Origin: Microbacterium sp. cf046
GTDB lineage: Bacteria > Actinomycetota > Actinomycetes > Actinomycetales > Microbacteriaceae
Assembly (NCBI RefSeq): GCF_900114345.1
Contig: NZ_FOZJ01000003.1
Span: 372,001 to 436,000, forward strand
Direction: 5' to 3'
DNA length: 64,000 nucleotides
Shown here: piece after piece, positions 35,475-43,637 of the stretch
Layout: each line of letters opens with the position of its first letter
How positions within the stretch are numbered: position 1 is the stretch's first letter
The notes under the pieces: model-generated
Databases searched by the model: none
Told to the model about the DNA's origin: nothing
The model's input: the letters and a program-made list of their open reading frames with translations, nothing else
Position numbers and translations under genes: made by a program

Positions 35475-35935
35475 CCGAACTGCTCGTGCCTTCGCTCGAG
35501 TACGTGTTCGAGATCCGGGCGGAGGTCGCGCCTCCTCTGCGGATCGGCAGGAGCGTCGCCGAGGAGCTGCACCTCACACCGATCACCGGAGGCACCGTCA
35601 GCGGTCCGAGACTGACCGGGACGGTGCTCGCGGGGGGCGGCGACTGGTGGGTCGGCCGCGGCGCGATGTGCCAGCTCGATGCGCGCTACCTCGTCGCGGC
35701 GGAGGACGGCGCCGTGATCGATGTGGTGAACCGCGGCTACTGGCGACCGGAGCCGGATGCCGAGGACCGCGTCTTCGCCGGCGAGCCGGTGACCGAGGCC
35801 CAGCTGTACTACCGCACGGCGTTCACGTTCCAGACCGATGCGGCGTCCCACCGCTGGCTCACCGAGTCGCAGTTCATCGGGATGGCTCGCGCCGAAGCGG
35901 ATGCGGTGTGCATCCGCGTCTTCCGGATCGAGTAG
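35471..35935 (+). CDS. DUF3237 protein, second paralog
   Basis: This 154-residue protein is clearly paralogous to the product at 27713-28168: both share RIGRS, EEL, TPITGGTV, GGGDW, ARYL, DGAVID, NRGY, YYRTAF/FRTAPVF, FQTDA and HRWL. It starts with an ATGA overlap on the amidase stop and ends the operon, with a hairpin 18 bases after the stop. Each DUF3237 copy follows a hydrolase gene, suggesting a shared functional step. Confidence 0.88.
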   Translation: MTELLVPSLEYVFEIRAEVAPPLRIGRSVAEELHLTPITGGTVSGPRLTGTVLAGGGDWWVGRGAMCQLDARYLVAAEDGAVIDVVNRGYWRPEPDAEDRVFAGEPVTEAQLYYRTAFTFQTDAASHRWLTESQFIGMARAEADAVCIRVFRIE

Positions 35936-35952
35936 CGACGGGTCAGCGGCGG

Positions 35953-35971
35953 TCGCGCCCCGGGAGCGCGA
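35953..35971 (+). terminator. Hairpin at convergent operon ends
   Basis: TCGCGC and GCGCGA are perfect six-base arms around CCCGGGA. The structure lies between the DUF3237 stop and the end of the convergent acyl-CoA ligase gene and could stop transcription from either side; no clear U-run follows. Confidence 0.45.
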
Positions 35972-36025
35972 ACACCGGCGCTTTTCCGCCTCCCATGGAC
36001 TCGGAGCCGACGACGGCGATGCACG

Positions 36026-37549
36026 TCAGGATCGTCCGAATCGAGATCGCAGCTCGGCCTTCTTGACTTTGCCGGTCGCGGTACGAGGCAGCTCGCCCAC
36101 GACCACGACGTGCTTCGGGACCTTGTAGCGGGCGAGCCTGCCATCGAGGTGGCCGCGTACCGAAGCGGTGTCGACGGACGCGCCCTCCCGCACCGTGACG
36201 ATCGCCCACGGCACTTCGCCCCACTGCCCGTCGGGGACGCCGATCACCGCCACGCCCGTCACCCCGTCGAGATCGCTGATCAGGTTCTCGACCTCCGCGG
36301 GATAGATGTTCTCTCCGCCCGAGATGATCATGTCCTTGAGCCGGTCGGAGATGAAGAGATACCCGTCGGCGTCGACGAATCCGAGATCTCCGGAGCGGAA
36401 CCAGCCGTCCGGTGTGAAGGCCGACGCCGTGGCCTCGGGCTGGTGGAGGTAGCCCGCGAACACGTTGGGGCCGGTGATCTGGATCTCGCCCACGCTGCCC
36501 GGGCCGACGCCCGGCCCGTCCTCGGCGGCGACCCGGACTTCCGTGAAGAAGTGAGGCAGGCCGACGCTTCCCTGCTTCTCCCGCGTCATCGCAGGGGACA
36601 GCGAGGTCGCCCCCGGCGAGGTCTCGGTCATGCCGTAGCCCTGGGAGAAGTGCAGGCCCCGATCCTCGTACGCGTTGAGGATCCTGGTGGGCACGGCCGA
36701 TCCGCCGCAGGTCAGCTTGGTGAGGGTGGACAGGTCGGTGCTCGGCCAGTCGGGGTGGTCCGCCATCAGCTGGTACGTCGTGGGCACGCCGCTCAGCATC
36801 GTGACGCCGTGCTCGGCGATGAGGCGCAGCGCGCGACCCGGGTCGAAGCCCTTCTCGAGCACGATCGTGCCGCCCTTGAGGAGGACGGGGAGCGCGCCCA
36901 TGCCGAGCGAGGCGACGTGGAACAGGGGGGAGATCATCAGCGCGACGTCGGTGGAGACGATGTCGTAGTCCACGAGCGAATTGATCGCGACCCAGGTGAG
37001 GTTGCCGTGCGTGAGCACCGCACCCTTGGCGCGGCCGGTGGTACCCGAGGTGTAGATGATCGCCGCCGGATCGTCGGGTCCGGCGGCGAACTCGCGCTGT
37101 TCGGAGCCCACCTCTACGACTGACAGGTCGCCGGTCTCGACGCCTGACAGGTCACCGGTCTCGATGACGTGCGCGATGCCCACGGCGGAGACGAGAGGTG
37201 CGAGGCGATCGGCGAACCCGCGATCGTGGACGAGCACGCGCGCGCGGGAGTCGGCGAGGACGTGCAGGATCTCGGGAGGGGCGAGCCGCGTGTTAACGGG
37301 CACGAACACCGCGCCCAGCTGCGCGCAGCCGAACAGCGTCGCGAGGAACTCGGGGCTGTTCTCGCCCAGATAGGCGACGCTGTCGCCCCGGCCGATCGCA
37401 CGGGCGCACAGCAGAGCCGAGACCCGGTCGGCCGCGTCCGCCAGCCGCCGGTAGGTGACGATCTCGCCATCGCCAGTGATCAGCGCGGCCTTGTCGGGGG
37501 ACTTCGCACGGCGCGTGCGCATCCAGGTGTCAAGCCCGGGGTAGTGCAT
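36026..37549 (-). CDS. Acyl-CoA synthetase (AMP-dependent ligase)
   Basis: This 507-residue ANL-superfamily enzyme forms acyl-AMP and then acyl-CoA from a carboxylic acid. Motifs include the P-loop YTSGTTGRAKGAVLTH, GYGMTETSPG (A5), GWFRSGDLGFVDADGYLFIS (A7), DRLKDMIISGGENIYP (A8) and catalytic Lys in PRTATGKVKKAEL. The locus with MaoC, amidohydrolase and SDR genes suggests activation of a short, branched or aromatic acid. Around residues 130-145 there is an in-frame tandem repeat of TGDLS (DNA 37120-37165). It is convergent with the amidase operon. Confidence 0.9.
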   Translation of the reverse strand: MHYPGLDTWMRTRRAKSPDKAALITGDGEIVTYRRLADAADRVSALLCARAIGRGDSVAYLGENSPEFLATLFGCAQLGAVFVPVNTRLAPPEILHVLADSRARVLVHDRGFADRLAPLVSAVGIAHVIETGDLSGVETGDLSVVEVGSEQREFAAGPDDPAAIIYTSGTTGRAKGAVLTHGNLTWVAINSLVDYDIVSTDVALMISPLFHVASLGMGALPVLLKGGTIVLEKGFDPGRALRLIAEHGVTMLSGVPTTYQLMADHPDWPSTDLSTLTKLTCGGSAVPTRILNAYEDRGLHFSQGYGMTETSPGATSLSPAMTREKQGSVGLPHFFTEVRVAAEDGPGVGPGSVGEIQITGPNVFAGYLHQPEATASAFTPDGWFRSGDLGFVDADGYLFISDRLKDMIISGGENIYPAEVENLISDLDGVTGVAVIGVPDGQWGEVPWAIVTVREGASVDTASVRGHLDGRLARYKVPKHVVVVGELPRTATGKVKKAELRSRFGRS

Positions 37550-37648
37550 GGTTCTCCTCGTCGAGACTGCAACCAGACGCCAAGACTGAGCGTGAAACCC
37601 GCCGTCTCGGCATCCCGTTGCAGTCTCGCGGGTCAGTGGGAGCGTCTG

Positions 37649-38101
37649 CTACGCATAGAAACGATAAAGCCCGCGCGCGACGACGGCGGGCTTCGTGCCG
37701 CCCTCGATCTCGATCGTCTGGTCGACGGCGAGCTGATGGCCGCCGGGCACTTCGGTCACTTCGGCGACGACGGCGTTCATGCGCACGCGCGAACCGACCT
37801 TCACGGGCGAGATGAAGCGAACCTTGTCGAGGCCGTAGTTGACCTTGGTGGTGACGCCATCGACGTCGAGCAGCTCGGTCCAGAACTTCACGGCGAGCGA
37901 GAGCGTCAGGAATCCGTGGGCGATGGCTGCGCCGAACGGACCGTCTGCGGCGCGCTCGGGATCGACGTGGATCCACTGCTGGTCGTCGGTGGCGTCGGCG
38001 AACAGCTGGATGCGGTCCTGCGTGACTTCCAGCCAGTCCGACCAGCCGAGATCGGTTCCGGCCAGGCCTGCGACGTCGGCGTATGCGACGGTGGTGGTCA
38101 T
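37649..38101 (-). CDS. MaoC-like dehydratase
   Basis: This 150-residue hot-dog-fold enoyl-CoA hydratase-like protein has the hydratase-2 motif QDRIQLFADATDDQQWIHVD (Asp and His catalytic pair D-x4-H) and FGAAIAHGFLTLSLAVKFW, then KVNYGLDKVRFISPVKVGSR. It should hydrate a 2-enoyl-CoA. ATG 38101 overlaps the stop of the amidohydrolase gene (ATGA) and fits the family start. It is in one operon with the amidohydrolase and SDR. Confidence 0.9.
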   Translation of the reverse strand: MTTTVAYADVAGLAGTDLGWSDWLEVTQDRIQLFADATDDQQWIHVDPERAADGPFGAAIAHGFLTLSLAVKFWTELLDVDGVTTKVNYGLDKVRFISPVKVGSRVRMNAVVAEVTEVPGGHQLAVDQTIEIEGGTKPAVVARGLYRFYA

Positions 38102-39012
38102 GATGCTCCTTGTGGTGAGGTTCGAGGGTCGGAGAGTCCGAGCAGCCGGGCCGCATTGTCCTTCATGATCCCGGGCAGCGCCTCGGGCTTGAGCGCAGTG
38201 TGCTCGACATCGCGGATCCAGCGGTCCGGCGTGAGCAGTGGGAAATCCGAGCCGAAGAGCACGCGGCCCTTGAGGTACGAGTTCGCGGCCCGCACGAGTG
38301 CGTCGGGAAAGTACTTCGGGCTCCAGCCGGACAGATCGATCCAGGTGTTGTGCTTGTGGGTCGCCACCGCGAGGGCTTCGTCCTGCCAAGGCACTGATGG
38401 GTGGGCCATGATGATCTGCAGATCGGGGAAGTCTGCGGCCACGCCGTCCAGCAGCATCGGGTTGGACAGAGCCAGTCGGAAGCCGCGTCCGCCCCGCATG
38501 CCGGCGCCGATGCCGGTCTGCCCGGTGTGGAACAGCGCGACGACGCCGGCATCCTGCAGGGCGGCGTAGAGCGGGTAGTACGTTTCGTCGCTCGGATCGA
38601 ACCCCTGGACGGTCGGGTGGAACTTGAAGCCGCGAACGCCGTGGTCCTCGATGAGCCGCCGCGCGCGACCGACCGCCGCCGCCCCACCCCGCGGGTCGAC
38701 CGAGCCGAAGGGGATCAGGACGTCGTTGTTGCGGGCGGCGCCCGCGGCGATCTCCTCGCTCGAGAGCGCGGGGTGGCCGAGCTGGGTCGTCGCGTCGACG
38801 GTGAACACGACAGCGGCCATGCGCCGCTCGCGGTAGTACGTCGCGATCGAGTCGAGATCCGGACGGTCGATGTCAGTGGTGAAGTACGCGCTGACGGCTT
38901 CGACGAGGTCGGCGGGAAGGGAGGAGTGCCCGTGGTCGTCGACCTCGATGTGGACGTGCACATCGATCGCCTCGATCGCATCGAGGTCGATCGCGCATTC
39001 GTATCGGGTCAT
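38098..39012 (-). CDS. Amidohydrolase_2 family metal-dependent hydrolase or decarboxylase
   Basis: This 304-residue TIM-barrel protein has the metal motif AIDVHVHIEVDDHGH, then GFKFHPTVQGFDP, VALFHTGQTG, DLQIIMAHPSVPW and the catalytic Asp in LFGSDFPLLTPDRW. Members include 4-oxalomesaconate hydratase-like and aromatic-acid decarboxylase enzymes (ACMSD family). ATG 39012 is chosen because GGTGGA sits six bases before it; a second in-frame ATG at 39018 abuts that site. It overlaps the MaoC gene by ATGA. Confidence 0.87.
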   Translation of the reverse strand: MTRYECAIDLDAIEAIDVHVHIEVDDHGHSSLPADLVEAVSAYFTTDIDRPDLDSIATYYRERRMAAVVFTVDATTQLGHPALSSEEIAAGAARNNDVLIPFGSVDPRGGAAAVGRARRLIEDHGVRGFKFHPTVQGFDPSDETYYPLYAALQDAGVVALFHTGQTGIGAGMRGGRGFRLALSNPMLLDGVAADFPDLQIIMAHPSVPWQDEALAVATHKHNTWIDLSGWSPKYFPDALVRAANSYLKGRVLFGSDFPLLTPDRWIRDVEHTALKPEALPGIMKDNAARLLGLSDPRTSPQGAS

Positions 39013-39046
39013 CGCCATTCCACCGATCGTGGTGCGAGGGACGCGC

Positions 39047-40000
39047 TCAACGACCGACTTCCGCCGTCGGGCGCTGCAGCTCTTCGGGCAGCGGCGGGAA
39101 CCGCTCGCCGACCGACTGCTGCTGTCCGCCGATCTCGGTGGCGAAGTCCGCCTCGAGTGCGTCAAAGGACCACCCGCCCTCGCGGTACGCCGTGACCACC
39201 GCTTCGGGGTGCGACCACAGCTGCAGGCGGTCGCCGCCGATGCCGATCGCCTGGCCGGTCACGTCGGCCGCGGCATCCGAGGCCAGGTAGGCGATGAGGC
39301 CCGCGACATCGTCCGAGGTTCCGAACCCCAGATCGTGGCGGAAGAACGCCGGCATCGGCTCGCCGGCCGACTCGGCTTCGACGGCTGCCGCGAAGTACGG
39401 CACCGTCGCGGTCATCGCGGTGGCCGCAACCGGGATCACGGCATTCGTGGTGATTCCGGCGCGCTTGAGCTCGAGGGCCCAGGTGCGCACCATCCCGACG
39501 ATGCCCGCCTTGGCGGCCGCATAGTTCGTCTGACCGAAGTTGCCGCGCTGCCCGGTGGGGGAGCCGATGCAGATTATCCGGCCCGCGACCTGGTTCTCGC
39601 GCATGTACGTCGCGGCCTCGCGGACGCAGGTGAACGTCCCGCGAAGGTGCACGTTGATGACGGTGTCGAAGTCGTCGTCGCTCATCTTCCAGAGGACGGT
39701 GTCGCGCAGGACGCCGGCGTTGGTGACGAGGATGTCGAGTCCGCCGAAACTCTCCACCGCAGCGGCGACGAGCTTCTGGGCGGTCTCGGTGGGACCGACG
39801 GGAGCGACCACGGCGACTGCCTTGCCGCCTTCGGCTTCGATCGACGCGACGGCTGCGGCCGCGGTGGCGGCATCCACGTCGTTGACCACGACGGATGCGC
39901 CCTGCCGTGCGAGCTCGGCGGCGTAGGCGAGACCGAGGCCTCGTCCGGAGCCGGTGACGATCGCGACCTTGCCGGCCAGTGCTGTTCCGTTCGAGGACAT
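39047..40000 (-). CDS. Short-chain dehydrogenase/reductase (HSD17B4-like)
   Basis: This 317-residue SDR has the cofactor motif VTGSGRGLGLAYAAELARQG, NDVDAATAA, LVTNAGVLRDTVLWKMSDDD, and the catalytic Ser and Tyr-x3-Lys in IICIGSPTGQRGNFGQTNYA and YAAAKAG. The C-terminal extension matches multifunctional beta-oxidation-type 3-hydroxyacyl-CoA dehydrogenases. ATG 40000 follows GAAGGAG. It is the first gene of a minus-strand operon (SDR, amidohydrolase, MaoC, perhaps the ligase), transcribed from TTGACA-17-TAGAAC and divergent from a MarR gene. Confidence 0.92.
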   Translation of the reverse strand: MSSNGTALAGKVAIVTGSGRGLGLAYAAELARQGASVVVNDVDAATAAAAVASIEAEGGKAVAVVAPVGPTETAQKLVAAAVESFGGLDILVTNAGVLRDTVLWKMSDDDFDTVINVHLRGTFTCVREAATYMRENQVAGRIICIGSPTGQRGNFGQTNYAAAKAGIVGMVRTWALELKRAGITTNAVIPVAATAMTATVPYFAAAVEAESAGEPMPAFFRHDLGFGTSDDVAGLIAYLASDAAADVTGQAIGIGGDRLQLWSHPEAVVTAYREGGWSFDALEADFATEIGGQQQSVGERFPPLPEELQRPTAEVGR

Positions 40001-40025
40001 GCAGAACTCCTTCGTGTCTCCGACT

Positions 40026-40067
40026 GTTCTACCGAACATAGTTGAACTTGTCAATGATTGACGTTCA
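40026..40067 (-). promoter_or_regulatory. Promoter of SDR operon with MarR-type palindrome
   Basis: On the minus strand TTGACA (40054-40049) and TAGAAC (40031-40026) are 17 bases apart. The perfect palindrome GTCAATGATTGAC (40050-40062) covers the -35 box and is flanked by TGAAC (40043-40047) and GTTCA (40063-40067). It is the likely operator of the divergent MarR regulator. Confidence 0.68.
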
Positions 40068-40089
40068 GCATCTTTGGTAGCATCACCTC

Positions 40090-40554
40090 ATGGAGACGGA
40101 TGCGGGACCACAGGCGCTCTCATCGCGCATGGCGACTGCCGGCCTCACCGACGACATGAGCTTCCTTCTCGCACGCGCGAACGCCCTCTCCATCTCGGCG
40201 GGGAATGCCGCAATGGCCCCGCACGGCCTCAAGGTGCGGTCGTACTCGGTGCTCGCGCTGGCCGTCAGCGAGGCGCGGCCATCCCAGCGCGAGCTCGCCG
40301 AGGTCCTGCGTCTGGATCCGAGTCAGGTGGTCGCGCTCGTCGACGACCTGCAGGCGCGAGGTCTCGTGATCAGGGAGCCCGACCCGGCGGACCGGCGCGC
40401 GAACGTGGTCACCGCCACCGCAGCGGGGCGCACGCTCTTCGCCGCAGCCGAGTCCTCGGCGCGCGCCGCCGAGCGCCGGCTGCACGAGAGCCTGACGGAG
40501 GAGGAGCGCGAACTGCTGATCGTCCTCCTGCGTCGGCTCGCGTTCCTGCCGTGA
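40090..40554 (+). CDS. MarR-family regulator
   Basis: This 154-residue winged-helix repressor has the DNA-binding core RPSQRELAEVLRLDPSQVVA, LVDDLQARGLVIREPDPADR and wing RRANVVTATAAGRTLFAAAE, flanked by dimerisation helices. ATG 40090 is six bases after TAGCAT (40078-40083), a leaderless geometry. It faces the SDR-MaoC operon across a palindromic spacer and probably responds to an acid or acyl-CoA of that pathway. Confidence 0.88.
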   Translation: METDAGPQALSSRMATAGLTDDMSFLLARANALSISAGNAAMAPHGLKVRSYSVLALAVSEARPSQRELAEVLRLDPSQVVALVDDLQARGLVIREPDPADRRANVVTATAAGRTLFAAAESSARAAERRLHESLTEEERELLIVLLRRLAFLP

Positions 40555-40575
40555 CGAACTCGCCGCTCCCGTCGG

Positions 40576-41616
40576 TCAGTCGACGCTCAGCCGGGTCGGA
40601 AACGGGAGTCGCTCCGAATTGTTGACGATCTGGTGCCAGTACGGGTAGATCGGCGTCCTCGAGCTCGCCGCATCCAGCCGCGCGATCTGGTCTGAATCGA
40701 GCGACCATCCGACCGCTCCGAGGTTCTCCGTGAACTGGGCCTCGTTGCGGGCCCCGAAGATGACGGAGCAGACCGTCGGCCGGCTGAGCACCCAGTTGAG
40801 CGCGACCTGCGGGATGGTCTTGCCTGTCTCCGCGGCCAGCTCGTCGAGCACGTCGATGATCCGGAAGAGGGTTTCGCGGTCACCCGATGCCTCGGTCTCG
40901 CCCGGCACGGCGAGTCGACTGTCGTCGGGGACCGGCATTCCGCGCCGGAGCTTTCCGGTCAGTCGTGCCTGGGCGAGCGGACTCCACACCACGGTGCCGA
41001 CTCCCTGGTCGACGGCGAGGGGCATCAGCTCCCATTCGTACTCGCGGGCGGCGAGCGAGTAGAAGGCCTGATGGGCGACGTGGCGGGCCCATCCGTGGCG
41101 CTCCGAGACCGCGAGCGACTTCATGAGCTGCCAACCCGAGAAGTTCGAGCATCCGATGTAACGGACCTTCCCGCTCTGCACGAACCCGTCGAGGGTGCTC
41201 AGCACCTCGTCCACCGGCGTGAGCGCGTCGAAGCCGTGCAGGTAGTAGACGTCGACGTGATCGGTGTCGAGTCGTCGAAGGCTCGACTCGAGCGCGCGCG
41301 TGAGGTGGTACCTCGAGCTGCCGACGTCGTCGGCGCCGGGTCCCGTGCGCCCATTCGCCTTGGTGCCGATGAGCACTTCGTCTCGACGGCCGGCGACCGC
41401 ACGGCCCAGGATCTCCTCCGAACGGCCGTCGGAATAGATGTCGGCCGTGTCGAAGAAGTTGATCCCCGCCTCCAGGGCCAGGTCGACCATCCGCCGTGCT
41501 TCGTCGTCGTGGATGTCGCCCCAGGCGCCGGTGTGCTCGCCTCCGGCGAACGTCGCGGTTCCGAATGACAGCACCGGCACCGTGAGCCCCGACCTGCCGA
41601 GCTGACGATATTCCAT
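40576..41616 (-). CDS. Aldo/keto reductase
   Basis: This 346-residue NADPH-dependent AKR has Asp-Tyr in NFFDTADIYSDGRSEEILGR, Lys in EVLIGTKANG, His in VDVYYLHGFDALTPVDEVL and the cofactor-binding C-terminus SVIFGARNEAQFTENLGAVG. It is of the YghZ/AKR14-like group that reduces aldehydes such as methylglyoxal. Its ATG directly abuts the stop of the metallo-hydrolase gene (TGAATG), making it the third gene of an HxlR-controlled operon. Confidence 0.92.
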   Translation of the reverse strand: MEYRQLGRSGLTVPVLSFGTATFAGGEHTGAWGDIHDDEARRMVDLALEAGINFFDTADIYSDGRSEEILGRAVAGRRDEVLIGTKANGRTGPGADDVGSSRYHLTRALESSLRRLDTDHVDVYYLHGFDALTPVDEVLSTLDGFVQSGKVRYIGCSNFSGWQLMKSLAVSERHGWARHVAHQAFYSLAAREYEWELMPLAVDQGVGTVVWSPLAQARLTGKLRRGMPVPDDSRLAVPGETEASGDRETLFRIIDVLDELAAETGKTIPQVALNWVLSRPTVCSVIFGARNEAQFTENLGAVGWSLDSDQIARLDAASSRTPIYPYWHQIVNNSERLPFPTRLSVD

Positions 41617-42444
41617 TCAGGTCTCCGTTCCGCCGCCACCGGTGAGCCGCTCCACCTGCCACTCGTGAACGTCGCTCACCCACTCCCAGCCCGGCTTCGC
41701 GGATGAGCCGATTCGTGGATCCTCGATCATCCGTCCGCTCCGCAAGCCCCTGACATAGGCCCGATCCTGCTCGATCCGCGCACGCAGCTGCGCCGCATCG
41801 CCGGCGGACCCGTGGCCAGGGATGACGACATCGACGTCGTGCGCCACAGCCTCGAGCAGCTCGAGCGCGGCCAGATAGTCCTCGATCGGATCGGCGGCCT
41901 GCAGATCGAGCATTGGGACCAGGACGTCGGAGAGCATGTCGCCGGCGACGAGGACGCGGCGGTCCTCGACCAGCAGCGCTGCATGCCCCTGAGCATGCGC
42001 GCGGTGCTCGATGACCCGAGCCCGCGGACCGTCCCAGGGGACCTGCGACGCTCCTGCCGGCAGACCGCTGATCAGGCCGAACAGCTCCATCGGGACGTCA
42101 TCGGCGACCTCCGGCGGCAGACCCTCCGCGACCTGTTCCTTCCAGTCCGGCCGGGCGAGCACATCTCTGATGGATGCCGCGCAGAGCGCCGTGCCATAGC
42201 GCGGCGCGTCGCCGAGAGACGGGTGCCAGAGGACGTGATCCCAGTCGGGGTGCGTGGCGAATCCGGCAGCGACCGCTGTGCCCAGCTCGCGCAGGTCGGC
42301 TGCGATGCTCGCCATCTCCTCGCGCGTGATACCCGGGTCGATCAGGAGCACCCCTGCGTCGCCGTCCACGATCACGGCGTTGCTCTGGATGCACTCGCTC
42401 TCGTGGACCCGCACGCCCTCGGCGACCTCGCGCAGCATCATCAT
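41617..42444 (-). CDS. Metallo-beta-lactamase-fold hydrolase
   Basis: This 275-residue MBL-fold hydrolase has the strand SNAVIVDGDAGVLLIDPG and metal motif THPDWDHVLWHPSLG, with later ligands in HAQGHAALLVEDRRVLVAGD and VVIPGHGSAGD. Members include quorum lactonases, glyoxalase-II-like and arylsulfatase-type hydrolases; specificity is unclear. The start overlaps the reductase gene before it (ATGA); three consecutive ATG codons leave the exact start open. Confidence 0.87.
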   Translation of the reverse strand: MMMLREVAEGVRVHESECIQSNAVIVDGDAGVLLIDPGITREEMASIAADLRELGTAVAAGFATHPDWDHVLWHPSLGDAPRYGTALCAASIRDVLARPDWKEQVAEGLPPEVADDVPMELFGLISGLPAGASQVPWDGPRARVIEHRAHAQGHAALLVEDRRVLVAGDMLSDVLVPMLDLQAADPIEDYLAALELLEAVAHDVDVVIPGHGSAGDAAQLRARIEQDRAYVRGLRSGRMIEDPRIGSSAKPGWEWVSDVHEWQVERLTGGGGTET

Positions 42445-43028
42445 GCCTCCACCGCATTGCGGATCGCATAGTGGTTCATCGTGACGCCGTGCTCGAACGA
42501 TCGCTGATCGAGCAGGTCGAGGTCGATCGGGACCTCGTAGTCGTCGAACAGCGGACGGCCGAATCCGAGGATCGAGGGATGGGTGGCCAGCAGCAGCTCG
42601 TCCAGGAGGCCCGCCCGGAGCAGCTGCGTCGCCAGCGTCGCGCCCCCGACGCCGATCGTGCCGTCGGTCTCGGCTCGCAGCGCGGCGAGCTGGGCGATCA
42701 CGTCGTCTCCTCCGATGACCCGCGTGTTGTGATCTGCACGGTCACGCGTGTTCGAGACGAGCAGCTTGGGCTTTGCGGTCCAGATCCTGCCGTACTCGCG
42801 GATGAAGTCGGGAGCTGACGCATCCTCGTCCGCGCGAGGCCAGTACTCCTCCATGATCTCGTAGTAGACCCGGCCGTGGACGATGAGCACGAGCTCCGCC
42901 GTCCGTGCGTTGAACTCGCGGTGGAGGCCTTCGCTGATGTGGAGCCATTCGCCCGCGCCGTCGTCGCCGGCGACCTGCTCGATCCGCAGATCGAGGGAGA
43001 CGTTCATCGCGTACACGAAGCGACCCAT
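42441..43028 (-). CDS. Dihydrofolate-reductase-like (RibD C-terminal fold) protein
   Basis: This 195-residue protein of the RibD_C/DfrA-like group has RFVYAMNVSLDLRIEQV, VHGRVYYEIMEEYWPR, KPKLLVSNT and GTIGVGGATLATQLLRAGLL followed by HPSILGFGRPLF. Such proteins are uncharacterised NADPH reductases. ATG 43028 is chosen for the AAGGAG seven bases upstream. It is the first gene of an operon with the MBL-fold hydrolase and AKR, under TTGACA-16-TATAGT. Confidence 0.88.
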   Translation of the reverse strand: MGRFVYAMNVSLDLRIEQVAGDDGAGEWLHISEGLHREFNARTAELVLIVHGRVYYEIMEEYWPRADEDASAPDFIREYGRIWTAKPKLLVSNTRDRADHNTRVIGGDDVIAQLAALRAETDGTIGVGGATLATQLLRAGLLDELLLATHPSILGFGRPLFDDYEVPIDLDLLDQRSFEHGVTMNHYAIRNAVEA

Positions 43029-43048
43029 CGGCTCTCCTTGATAAGTGA

Positions 43049-43091
43049 TTGCGGTTTGCAACTACTATATTGAGAAGCGAAGCGCTGTCAA
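43049..43091 (-). promoter_or_regulatory. Promoter and HxlR-type operator for reductase operon
   Basis: On the minus strand TTGACA (43091-43086) and TATAGT (43069-43064) are 16 bases apart. The palindrome TTGC-GGTTT-GCAA (43049-43061) covers the expected start point. The plus strand carries TATATT (43066-43071) for the divergent HxlR gene. This matches negative control by that regulator. Confidence 0.68.
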
Positions 43092-43100
43092 GGAGGAATC

Positions 43101-43598
43101 GTGCAACCACGCTCGGGCTGTCCGATCAACGCCGCCGTCGAGGTGCTCGGCGATCGCTGGACGCTGCTCGTGCTGCGTGATGTGATCTTCGACGACCGCC
43201 GGTACTTTCGCGCCCTGCTCACCGGATCGGCCGAGGGCATCGCCTCGAACATCCTCGCCGACCGCATCAAGCGGCTCCTCGACGGAGGGCTCCTCGCGCG
43301 CGGCGGCACGGCGGTCCGAGGGCAGCGCGCTCGGTTCAGCCTCACGGAGGCCGGCATCCAGACCGTTCCGATCCTCTGCGCGCTCGGAGAGTGGGGCCTC
43401 GACCGGCGTCCGGGTGACCCGGCGCTGCGGGCCCGTCAGCAGCTCATCCGGGATGAGGGTCCCGCATTCGTCCACGAGCTCATGGACGAACTGCGGGCCC
43501 TCCATCTCGACGCGCCGCCCCGGGCGCGCGCCGGCCCGAGCCCCCTGGAGCGACTTCATGCGGCGCAGGCGGCGGCATCCGGCGAGCCATCGCCCTGA
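43101..43598 (+). CDS. HxlR-family regulator
   Basis: This 165-residue winged-helix regulator begins MQPRSGCPINAAVEVLGDRW, with Cys7 in the position used for redox or electrophile sensing in the family, followed by TLLVLRDVIFDDRRYFRALL, GIASNILADRIKRLLDGGLL and the wing TAVRGQRARFSLTEAG. GTG 43101 follows AAGGAGG. It is divergent from an operon for a DHFR-like reductase, an MBL-fold hydrolase and an AKR, genes suited to aldehyde or electrophile detoxification. Confidence 0.9.
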   Translation: MQPRSGCPINAAVEVLGDRWTLLVLRDVIFDDRRYFRALLTGSAEGIASNILADRIKRLLDGGLLARGGTAVRGQRARFSLTEAGIQTVPILCALGEWGLDRRPGDPALRARQQLIRDEGPAFVHELMDELRALHLDAPPRARAGPSPLERLHAAQAAASGEPSP

Positions 43599-43637
43599 AC
43601 CTTCCTCTACGCACAGTGCTCGGCGTGTCGCCCGAGC

